DNA of 22,026 nucleotides from Heritagella_A intestinalis. Lineage in GTDB: Bacteria; Bacillota; Clostridia; Oscillospirales; Acutalibacteraceae. Positions within the stretch are counted from its first letter, which is position 1. Every line of letters begins with the position of its first letter. Below, piece by piece: positions 17,189-22,026 of the stretch. The notes beneath the pieces were generated by a model. That model saw only the letters and a program-made list of their open reading frames with translations. It had not been told where the DNA came from and searched no databases. The translations under genes were made by a program, and so were the position numbers. The DNA is taken from contig CAJFQF010000021.1 in assembly GCA_904418995.1 (NCBI GenBank), positions 1 to 22,026 of the forward strand, in the 5' to 3' direction.

Positions 17189-17221
17189 GCATTGCAAATG
17201 CCAAAAATGGCTTTGCAATGC
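17189..17221. repeat. Hairpin, 14-bp stem
   Basis: GCATTGCAAA (17189-17198) pairs with TTTGCAATGC (17212-17221), one bulged T, then GCCA/TGGC around AAAA. No T run follows on either strand. It precedes the first copy of a 21-bp direct repeat. Confidence 0.7.
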
Positions 17222-17228
17222 GGTTTGC

Positions 17229-17341
17229 ATGACTGTTACAAAATAGATACCGTTTGGGCGCGGGCACAAAACTTCAAAATAGAAAAACCTGCGGCCGCGA
17301 ATTGCTGACCGCAGGTCTGTATGACTGTTACAAAATAGATA
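17229..17341 (+). repeat. Two copies of a 21-bp direct repeat, each behind a hairpin
   Basis: Identical 21-bp copies at 17229-17249 and 17321-17341, beginning ATGACTGTTACAAAATAG. The first follows the hairpin at 17189-17221, the second the hairpin ACCTGCGG/CCGCAGGT (about 17287-17313). After each copy comes the same sequence in opposite orientation: CCGTTTGGGCG after the first, CGCCCAAAACG after the second. A structured repeat pair of unknown kind, in the scar between chromosome and older element. Confidence 0.7.
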
Positions 17342-17370
17342 TCCGCCCAAAACGCGAGAAGAAAACCAAA

Positions 17371-17413
17371 TAAAAAAACTGAGTCCGGAACGCGAATTGC
17401 GTCCAGACTCAGT
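17371..17413 (-). terminator. Terminator of the disrupted tRNA-Ser gene
   Basis: ACTGAGTC (17378-17385) pairs with GACTCAGT (17406-17413), with a second inner stem GGA-CGC/GCGTCC. Read on the minus strand it ends in TTTTTTT, so it terminates leftward transcription. It begins 1 base after the tRNA 3' CCA. Confidence 0.8.
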
Positions 17414-17414
17414 C

Positions 17415-17477
17415 TGGCGGAGAAAGAGGGATTTGAACCCTCGCGCCGGTTACCCGACCTACTCCCTTAGCAGGGGA
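17415..17477 (-). other. attachment site: 3' half of tRNA-Ser(GCU)
   Basis: On the minus strand this is tRNA-Ser from the anticodon stem to an encoded CCA: loop CTGCTAA (anticodon GCT), long variable arm GTCGG-GTAA-CCGGC, T arm GAGGG-TTCAAAT-CCCTC, and acceptor TTTCTCC-G-CCA. The 5' half is missing; beyond position 17477 the anticodon stem no longer pairs fully and phage sequence begins. This is the displaced 3' copy left at one end of an integrated prophage; the restored tRNA should lie at the other end, outside this window. Confidence 0.88.
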
Positions 17478-17516
17478 CACAAAAATCGCATGAAACAGGG
17501 AAATTTTAAAAAATAA

Positions 17517-17535
17517 GGTGTAATAGAGGTGTAAT
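17517..17535. repeat. Candidate integrase arm sites
   Basis: GGTGTAAT occurs at 17517-17524 and 17528-17535, 11 bp apart (one helical turn), in the AT-rich stretch between the attachment core and the integrase stop codon. Tyrosine integrases bind paired short arm sites in this position. Confidence 0.45.
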
Positions 17536-17537
17536 GA

Positions 17538-18635
17538 TCATATTTTTTCGGCTGCGGCTATCAACTCTTTTGTGGGCGTATGAATGTAATTTTTGTACGC
17601 TACACTGATATCAGCATGACCGCCGGCCTCTGCAATGAGAGTAGGGGGAACTCCGGCGGCCGCCATCCGTGTAAACCATGTATGACGGCAGCAATGAGGG
17701 TTCAGATGACGCACTCCCAGTCGTTCGATCGTTTCCCAATAGGTTTTATACCAGTTATCTTCGTTCGTTTCCAGCAGCTTTTTGCGCTTTCCCTGCATAG
17801 CGGTTTGTATCACGGGAAGGATTTTACTAGGCAAAGGGATAACGCGGTCGCGGCCAGCTTCGGATTTAATACCGCCGATTATATACTGATCTTCCAAATG
17901 AATCTCTTCCAGCCCCACCCGAGCCAATTCTCCATACCGCATTCCGGTGTAAATCAAGATCAAGATATACCCCGTGAAAAGATTTCCAGCATCGTAATCC
18001 TTCCAGAAGGTAGCGATTTCCTCTTCTGAGAAGCTGTCTTTTTTAGATTTCTTTAGAGCAGGAAGATCTATGTTTTCTGTTTTATTGTAAGTGACATATT
18101 CCCGCTTTTTAGCGAGTTCGTAAAGGTGGGAGAGCATTACCTTCATATCTCGGGCCGGATAATACGTTTTGGCCTGTTCGTCTATAGTTTCCTGCATAGC
18201 GTCAACACTCAATTCCGAAATGTCAACGGCATACAATCTTTTCAGGCGGGCCCACGCATACCCTAACTTGTCCCGCTGAGACTTAGAAAGATTGATATAG
18301 TCCGGTGTGCTCGTGTATAGGTTGTGGAGCTGTTCCAGGGTGATCTTCTTTTGCTTCGGCATATCACGGCGAAGCTGCGGAAGCGCGGCCACGGCATCTG
18401 ACTTTTTCGCGAAGGTTTTTGTAGCCAATCTGCGCCCCATCTTTCCATTGTCTTTGCGATAGTACCCAAGGACAACGATAGCTTTATATTTTCCGTTAGG
18501 GAGCTTTACGACAGTCCCAGTCCCGTTTCCGCGCTGTTTCGGTCGGTGCTTTGGCGGAGGCTTTTGAGAGGCTCCACAAAGATTGCAAAAAAGGGAGCCC
18601 TCTGGGATTTCCGCAGCGCACTTTTTGCAGATCAT
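17538..18635 (-). CDS. int: Tyrosine site-specific integrase with N-terminal zinc ribbon
   Basis: A 365-residue phage integrase that would recombine the phage with the tRNA-Ser site 60 bases away. Residues 3-20 form a zinc ribbon (C3, C6, C17, C20). An AP2-like arm-binding region (about 38-90) and a SAM-like core-binding domain (95-185) follow. The catalytic domain has R233 (TGMRYGEL), K257 (IKSEAGRDRVIPL), H314/R317 (HCCRHTW), H340 (GGHADIS) and the nucleophile Y350 (YKNYIHT), so all active-site residues are there. GGAGG lies 10 bases before the ATG at 18635. The stop codon lies next to the arm-site repeats. Confidence 0.95.
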   Translation of the reverse strand: MICKKCAAEIPEGSLFCNLCGASQKPPPKHRPKQRGNGTGTVVKLPNGKYKAIVVLGYYRKDNGKMGRRLATKTFAKKSDAVAALPQLRRDMPKQKKITLEQLHNLYTSTPDYINLSKSQRDKLGYAWARLKRLYAVDISELSVDAMQETIDEQAKTYYPARDMKVMLSHLYELAKKREYVTYNKTENIDLPALKKSKKDSFSEEEIATFWKDYDAGNLFTGYILILIYTGMRYGELARVGLEEIHLEDQYIIGGIKSEAGRDRVIPLPSKILPVIQTAMQGKRKKLLETNEDNWYKTYWETIERLGVRHLNPHCCRHTWFTRMAAAGVPPTLIAEAGGHADISVAYKNYIHTPTKELIAAAEKI

Positions 18636-18663
18636 AAAAATACCACCTCCAAAAAGGTATGAC

Positions 18664-18693
18664 TTGCCAAAGCCTACCCGGAAGTGGTATAAT
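18664..18693 (+). promoter_or_regulatory. Promoter of a candidate small RNA
   Basis: TTGCCA (18664-18669), 18-bp spacer, TATAAT (18688-18693). It points right, away from the integrase, in a gap where no rightward protein gene exists. Confidence 0.55.
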
Positions 18694-18699
18694 CATCTT

Positions 18700-18779
18700 G
18701 TTCACGGATGGTTATACTCTTCGGAGTAAGCTATTCTTTCCCGCCCCCTGGTGCGCCAACACCAGGGGGCGGCTTTTTT
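18700..18779 (+). ncRNA. Candidate small RNA of about 80 nt
   Basis: Bounded by the promoter at 18664-18693 and a strong terminator. It has two hairpins: TACTC-TTCG-GAGTA (about 18714-18727, UUCG tetraloop) and the terminator stem of 13 bp. No start codon with a ribosome site and usable frame lies inside. It sits between integrase and the gp7-motif gene, antisense to their shared transcript. Function unknown; an antisense regulator of the lysogeny transcript is the simplest idea. Confidence 0.45.
18741..18779 (+). terminator. Strong terminator, 13-bp stem
   Basis: CCGCCCCCTGGTG (18741-18753) pairs perfectly with CACCAGGGGGCGG (18760-18772), 6-base loop, then CTTTTTT. The T run is on the plus strand only, so it ends rightward transcription. 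Confidence 0.85.
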
Positions 18780-18799
18780 ATTGCCATAATTAGCTAAAA

Positions 18800-19837
18800 T
18801 TAAATTTCGCTTGATTTTGAAACAAGATAGTCTAAAACTCTTTTAGATAAGCGAGAGCGATATTGTTCAAAGCTTTCCTGAAATTTTTTATAGCGATTGA
18901 TGCGGCCTTTTTCGGTTTTTAATAATTCGGCCTTTTGTTTGGTATCTTCCCAATACCGATCAATAAACTCCATTACTAAAGAGTCGTATTGGTCAGATAT
19001 TTCTCGCATCTTTTCGGTAGGACTATCTCCTTCCATTTTCACGAACCGTTCCAGCTTAGAAAGAAAATTTAACGCTTCCATGTAAGAATCGTATCTGGAA
19101 AAGAATATGTCAATATTCGTTGTGGTCTGCATCAAATTAGCACAATTGTTTAGTATCTGGATATTTCGATTCCCAAGGACTGCAGAAAAATCCCGTAACT
19201 GTTTTTCATTCATATACAGTTTATCAGAAGGCTCAGAAATGAGATTTTGCCATTCTAAGAGAAAATCTTTTCGAGCCACAACAGCGAGTTCCTTTTTTCT
19301 GTTTTCATGAATTTTTGAGCGCTTTACTATGTAAGAATCTGTCCGCTCGTCCCAATCTCCAACAGCTGTTAAAAACGTACATCGACACCCCAGGTGAAAC
19401 GGAGGAAAATTTACCCCAATTTTTCGATTAGAAAATTGGAAAATTCGATTTTCCATATGCTTACAGGAAGCACACACATGTTCATCTCCTGCGGTGGCGA
19501 TTTGATAATACTCGATATGACTGTCTATCATTTGTTGCGCCTTGCGCTCGTTGAATAGTCGAACCATGGCCGTATGGCATAACTCGTCCAGCTCTTTAGG
19601 GGACAAATTAGAAAATGCAGGATCCTTTTTTAATTCCGATGCACATTTTGAGCAGGAGACACCTTCTAATATCAGCTGCTCTATTTGTCTTGGCAAACGG
19701 TAATGTATTCTTGCTTCCTGTAATTTTTGTTCTGCAGAGATAGGAGTAAGAGTTTGTGCGGTAGGAACAATTTGGTCAGATATCGCTTCCTGCATCTTGC
19801 GCTTTGCGACTTTTTTTAGTTCATCAAATATCCTCAC
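18800..19837 (-). CDS. Protein with SPP1 gp7 / Mu F-like minor-head motif, in the lysogeny arm
   Basis: A 345-residue protein. Residues 116-155 carry the hallmark of the SPP1 gp7 / phage Mu F minor head family: DEHVC-x2-C (D118, C122, C125), then VNFPPFHLGCRC (H148, C151, C153), a zinc-like Cys/His set. A second CxxC lies at C62/C65. Residues 176-345 are charged helices, probably coiled coil, with no relation I recognise. The start is GTG (19837), with AGGAGG 9 bases upstream on this strand. The place between integrase and repressor, expressed in the lysogen, does not fit a head protein. In many phages this slot carries accessory genes such as ImmA-type proteases or exclusion genes; a lysogen-expressed function of that kind is an inference. 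Confidence 0.75.
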   Translation of the reverse strand: MRIFDELKKVAKRKMQEAISDQIVPTAQTLTPISAEQKLQEARIHYRLPRQIEQLILEGVSCSKCASELKKDPAFSNLSPKELDELCHTAMVRLFNERKAQQMIDSHIEYYQIATAGDEHVCASCKHMENRIFQFSNRKIGVNFPPFHLGCRCTFLTAVGDWDERTDSYIVKRSKIHENRKKELAVVARKDFLLEWQNLISEPSDKLYMNEKQLRDFSAVLGNRNIQILNNCANLMQTTTNIDIFFSRYDSYMEALNFLSKLERFVKMEGDSPTEKMREISDQYDSLVMEFIDRYWEDTKQKAELLKTEKGRINRYKKFQESFEQYRSRLSKRVLDYLVSKSSEI

Positions 19838-19908
19838 GGTTTTGAACCTCCTATTTTTAACGGTTTCGCCTTCCGTCAGGCAAGAGTCTTCAAATTGATA
19901 TTTTCATC

Positions 19909-20550
19909 TCACTTTTTAATCCAATGAGTAAATCCAATCAATAAGCCCTCAATAGAAATATCATTCAATTCTTCACCAGAATAAGAGCGCGGAGGATATG
20001 TTGCATTAGCAGCTTGTAAAATGATTTTCCCTTCATCGGGATAATAATACACGCGTTTTAAAGTTGCTTCATCTCCAATTCGCACCGCTGCGATTTGCCC
20101 ATTCTCTACTTCCGGTTGCTTTCGGATGTATGCTATATCTCCATCATGGATTCCTGCGTCAATCATACTGTCACCGTGGCAGGTCAGTGCGAAATCAATC
20201 TGCTTTTCTGATGGTGCATCCACATAACCTTCCAGGTTTTCTTCAGCTGTAATGGGTTGGCCGCAGGCGATATGCCCTACTAGTGGGACTTTTTGCATTT
20301 TAGGGACAGGTTCAAAACCCGAGGGAACAGCAGAGGGGAGATTTATTTCATCAGAGATTCCCATTAGCCAAGGAATAGATACACGAAGAGCCTTTGCTAT
20401 TTTTTCAAGGTTGCGCTGACTTGCTTTATATGCTCCTTTTCGATACTGACTGATGGCACCTTCGCCAACTCCTGTAATTTTAGATAATTCTGCGGGACTC
20501 ATTTCTCGCAATCTTAAAGCATCTTCGAGTCTTTCCTTGAAAGTCGCCAT
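19909..20550 (-). CDS. LexA/CI-type phage repressor with S24 autoprotease
   Basis: A 213-residue repressor. Residues 4-63 are an XRE helix-turn-helix (MSPAELSKITGVGEGAISQY). Residues 88-213 are an S24 (LexA-like) autoprotease: cleavage site A95-C96 in HIACGQP, nucleophile S128 (HGDSM), general base K165 (ATLKRVYY). RecA-induced self-cleavage would relieve repression after DNA damage. The ATG at 20550 is preferred to TTG 20553; GAGGTG is upstream at normal distance. Transcribed leftward from the promoter at 20583-20611, which overlaps an operator. The gp7-motif gene follows 71 bases later on the same strand and may share the transcript. Confidence 0.93.
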   Translation of the reverse strand: MATFKERLEDALRLREMSPAELSKITGVGEGAISQYRKGAYKASQRNLEKIAKALRVSIPWLMGISDEINLPSAVPSGFEPVPKMQKVPLVGHIACGQPITAEENLEGYVDAPSEKQIDFALTCHGDSMIDAGIHDGDIAYIRKQPEVENGQIAAVRIGDEATLKRVYYYPDEGKIILQAANATYPPRSYSGEELNDISIEGLLIGFTHWIKK

Positions 20551-20582
20551 CAATTTTCACCTCTATATATTTGTATAATCTT

Positions 20583-20611
20583 AGAATACCATACGCCTTT
20601 AGAAAATTCAA
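20583..20611 (-). promoter_or_regulatory. Leftward promoter of the repressor
   Basis: On the minus strand TTGAAT (20611-20606), 17-bp spacer, TATTCT (20588-20583). Operator 1 lies within it, so the repressor can control itself. Confidence 0.6.
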
Positions 20612-20650
20612 GAAAAACTTTAGAAAACTATTGACTTTAGAAATCGAAAG
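20597..20650. promoter_or_regulatory. Three repressor operators
   Basis: CTTTAGAAA at 20597-20605, 20618-20626 and 20635-20643, same orientation, spaced 21 and 17 bp. Copy 3 is part of a 16-bp near-palindrome CTTTAGAAATCGAAAG and lies inside the rightward promoter; copy 1 lies in the leftward promoter; copy 2 between. This is the layout of a CI/Cro switch. Confidence 0.72.
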
Positions 20651-20659
20651 TGATATTAT
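20631..20659 (+). promoter_or_regulatory. Rightward early promoter
   Basis: TTGACT (20631-20636), 17-bp spacer, TATTAT (20654-20659). Transcription would start about 20666, only some 14 bases before the cro-like ATG. Operator 3 overlaps the spacer. Confidence 0.75.
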
Positions 20660-20679
20660 ACACCCAGGAGGTGAAGGAA

Positions 20680-20898
20680 ATGCAGAGACAAATCTATAAT
20701 TACTCTAAGTTATTAGGGGTTATGAGAGAGCAGGGGTATACCCAAGAAAGTTTGGCCAAAGCGCTGGGAATAAGCGCTTGTTCCCTGAATTTGACGCTTA
20801 ATAACAAAAGAGATTTTCGACAAGATGAGATCTCTAAAGCCAGCGAAATTTTGGGGATTCCTGTATCGGAAATTAGCGTATATTTTTTTAGCCACTGA
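20680..20898 (+). CDS. Cro-like XRE DNA-binding protein
   Basis: A 72-residue protein with one helix-turn-helix (GYTQESLAKALGISACSLNL) and a C-terminal EILGIPVSEISVYFF typical of Cro-like or DUF739-type phage regulators. AGGAGG (20666-20671) is 8 bases before the ATG. An in-frame ATG at 20650 would lie inside the promoter and is not used. First gene of the rightward transcript, opposed to the repressor, so it probably competes for the same CTTTAGAAA operators and drives the lytic choice. Confidence 0.85.
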   Translation: MQRQIYNYSKLLGVMREQGYTQESLAKALGISACSLNLTLNNKRDFRQDEISKASEILGIPVSEISVYFFSH

Positions 20899-20914
20899 CT
20901 TTAGAAATATAAAG
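20899..20914. promoter_or_regulatory. Fourth operator copy
   Basis: CTTTAGAAATATAAAG, the best palindrome of the set (CTTTA/TAAAG), placed 1 base after the cro-like stop codon and 256 bases from operator 3. Confidence 0.6.
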
Positions 20915-20943
20915 AATGTGGCTTCTAAAAGCGGAGAATCAAC

Positions 20944-21185
20944 ATGGAAGAAATAGTGAGACAAGCTGAAAAAGAAGCTTACCAAGAACAAGACGCGGAG
21001 CTTTCCCAAATTTTTCCCGGTTTGAGCCTATCGAGCAGGGCCGAGGTGGTGTCTCTGGCTCAAAAGCTAAAGGAAAAAGAAAGGTCTTGTATTACTTCAA
21101 TAAGCTCAATCAAAAAGGGCAACAGATTTTTTGGGAGTGTATAGAAGCTTTAGCAGCCAATCCCAAAAATCGAAAAAAGCCATAA
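20944..21185 (+). CDS. Small early protein, coding split by a frameshift
   Basis: GGAG (20933-20936) lies 7 bases before ATG 20944. The first frame gives a 66-residue product ending at 21144. From about 21075 the sequence in the -1 frame reads KVLYYFNKLNQKGQQIFWEC then IEALAANPKNRKKP with a stop at 21185, which looks like the natural C-terminus of a small helical phage protein and joins well to LSLSSRAEVVSLAQKLKEKE. The switch lies in the A-rich run AAAGGAAAAAGAAAGG (21070-21083). Either a single-base mutation or ribosomal frameshifting. I do not recognise the family. Confidence 0.55.
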
Positions 21186-21200
21186 TGGGAGGTGAGGGCC

Positions 21201-21401
21201 TTGACCAAAGAGGAGCTAATCAACCTGGATAAGGAGTATTTAACAGCCGCGCAGATTTGCTCGGTTGTTGGCGGGGATCCGCAATGGCTACGGTATACAG
21301 CCCGAGAGGCTCCGCAAGAACTGGGATTCCCAGTAACGGTTATCCGCAGCCGAGTGAAAATCCCTCGGATTCCGTTTTGTAGATTTATGGGATGGATTTG
21401 A
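21201..21401 (+). CDS. Excisionase-like small HTH protein
   Basis: A 66-residue DNA-binding protein. TTG 21201 is the start: GGAGG (21188-21192) is 8 bases upstream, while the in-frame GTG at 21192 overlaps it. DKEYLTAAQICSVVGGDPQW is the helix-turn-helix, then GFPVTVIRSRVKIPRIPFCRFM, a winged part seen in small excisionase or MerR-like proteins of Firmicute prophages. Likely directs excision or early regulation; the assignment is by pattern only. Confidence 0.65.
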   Translation: MTKEELINLDKEYLTAAQICSVVGGDPQWLRYTAREAPQELGFPVTVIRSRVKIPRIPFCRFMGWI

Positions 21402-21416
21402 AAGGAGACGACAGCA

Positions 21417-21635
21417 ATGACTGAACTCGTGATAAACTGGCTGCTCATCGTGGCAACCTTGAGCCTGCTGGTGCTGCTCTGCTACATCCTGCGGGATATG
21501 GAGAGAGCGCGCCGGGCAGAACGGCGCTGGCGGGAAAGAACCCAGCGAGCCGAGCAAGAACATGCGAAGGCCCTGCAGAAGCAGGTAGAAAAAAACCGCG
21601 CTGACATCGTGCGCGGCATGGATAGGAGGGTGTGA
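21417..21635 (+). CDS. Small membrane protein with charged tail
   Basis: A 72-residue protein with one membrane helix (about residues 4-26, VINWLLIVATLSLLVLLCYI) and a basic/acidic helical tail. AAAGGAG (21401-21407) lies 9 bases before the ATG. Tightly packed in the early operon. Function not recognised. Confidence 0.65.
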   Translation: MTELVINWLLIVATLSLLVLLCYILRDMERARRAERRWRERTQRAEQEHAKALQKQVEKNRADIVRGMDRRV

Positions 21636-21639
21636 GGAC

Positions 21640-21831
21640 ATGAATCAAGCAGCTTGGGACGCTATGATCTTGAATCTGGCACGGAGAGACGTTGATGTAC
21701 GGACGGGCGAATTCTGGAAGAGACGCCGCGATACCGCCGATTTAATGGCGAGAATTTCCCGCGCCTTGGGAGTTGACTCGATGGAAAAAGAAAAAGCGCC
21801 CGCCCCGGCGGCAACCGAAGGCGAGCGCTAA
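21640..21831 (+). CDS. Small hypothetical phage protein
   Basis: A 63-residue hydrophilic protein, helix-rich, with a basic stretch KRRR and a low-complexity Ala/Pro end. It starts 4 bases after the previous stop with GGAGG (21626-21630) and a second purine stretch upstream. No family recognised. Confidence 0.6.
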   Translation: MNQAAWDAMILNLARRDVDVRTGEFWKRRRDTADLMARISRALGVDSMEKEKAPAPAATEGER

Positions 21832-21834
21832 AGA

Positions 21835-21852
21835 CTAAGTACAGCCTAAGTA
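21835..21852 (+). repeat. Short direct repeat
   Basis: CTAAGTA at 21835-21841 and 21846-21852, one helical turn apart, just before the next gene. A possible regulator site. Confidence 0.3.
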
Positions 21853-21897
21853 TAGGCCAAATGGAAATAAAAATCAAGTTAAAGGAGGAATTCGTCC

Positions 21898-22026
21898 ATG
21901 GACAATCTCAAAAATAGTCTCCTTGACATGGCCTCCGGGGCCATTAAGGAGCGCGTAGACTACGATGTGAATAAGGTGATTGATAATATCCTGGATATTA
22001 ACACCAAGGCCAAAGCAAAGCGGAAA
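21898..22026 (+). CDS. Phage early gene, start only
   Basis: Open from ATG 21898 to the window end (43 codons), with GGAGG (21884-21888) 9 bases upstream. It begins MDNLKNSLLDMASGAIKERV and continues with VIDNILDINTKAKAKRK. This start resembles small phage proteins that databases call replication terminator protein (from memory); the label is unproven and the rest is outside the window. Confidence 0.6.
   Translation, partial: MDNLKNSLLDMASGAIKERVDYDVNKVIDNILDINTKAKAKRK

Larger units (their letters stand above)
17415..22026. mobile_element. Temperate prophage, left part
   Basis: Bounded at the left by the tRNA-Ser junction and running past the window end. Order: integrase, gp7-motif gene, repressor (all minus strand), then cro-like and early genes (plus strand). 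This is the standard lysogeny/early layout of siphoviruses of Firmicutes. No structural or replication gene is inside the window, except the start of a possible phage replication-associated gene at 21898. Confidence 0.85.

Noticed and set aside
17189..17341. CRISPR array
   Set aside because: Only two copies of a 21-bp repeat 92 bp apart, with hairpins rather than spacers between, and no cas genes.
17229..17341. Integron attC sites, because of GTTAC-type ends near hairpins
   Set aside because: The core sites and spacing of attC are missing, and there is no integron integrase.
17415..17477. A complete functional tRNA-Ser gene
   Set aside because: Only the 3' half is present; no D arm or 5' acceptor strand lies beyond position 17477.

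Overview
The window reads as chromosome of a gut-type Clostridia (Firmicutes), probably an Oscillospiraceae/Ruminococcaceae relative. Evidence: strong AGGAGG ribosome sites, sigma-A promoters of the TTGACA/TATAAT kind, a fused aldehyde-alcohol dehydrogenase with a clostridial Rex-type operator, a secreted SH3-repeat lysozyme, and a GT2-GtrA / phosphodiester glycosidase pair. The species cannot be fixed from the sequence alone.

Layout. 1-3552: a promoter, a secreted cell-wall hydrolase with eight N-terminal SH3 repeats, and two terminators. 3674-5267: an aldo/keto reductase and a lipoprotein flavodoxin in one probable transcript. 5539-7971: a divergent pair, a Rieske/FAD oxidoreductase and a LysR regulator, more AT-rich than the flanks. 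7972-8832: a gene-poor stretch with hairpins and coding remnants. 8833-12477: an APH-like kinase-fold gene with HGN in place of HGD, then adhE with its own promoter and a textbook Rex operator. 12673-13218: an unassigned helical protein. 13454-14389: a response regulator fused in frame to the ATPase half of a histidine kinase, apparently by an internal deletion of a two-component pair. 14600-16763: a membrane glycosyltransferase and a membrane-anchored phosphodiester glycosidase, overlapping, probably acting on cell-surface glycans. A third operon gene is cut short at about 16820 by remnants of older mobile DNA (a serine-recombinase tail and a frameshifted phage gene).

17415-22026 (end): the left end of a temperate prophage integrated in tRNA-Ser(GCU). 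The displaced 3' half of the tRNA marks the junction. A leftward lysogeny arm holds a zinc-ribbon tyrosine integrase, a gp7/Mu F-motif protein of unknown role, and a LexA/CI-type repressor. A rightward early arm holds a Cro-like protein, a small frameshifted gene, an excisionase-like HTH protein, two small proteins, and the start of a gene that continues beyond the window. Three CTTTAGAAA operators lie between the facing promoters and a fourth lies after cro, which outlines the whole genetic switch. A short promoter-to-terminator unit on the + strand between integrase and the gp7-motif gene looks like an undescribed ~80-nt RNA.

The best candidates for something new are: the gp7-motif protein in the lysogeny arm, the candidate small RNA beside it, the response-regulator/kinase-ATPase fusion, and the lysozyme domain that is split by an inserted SH3 domain.
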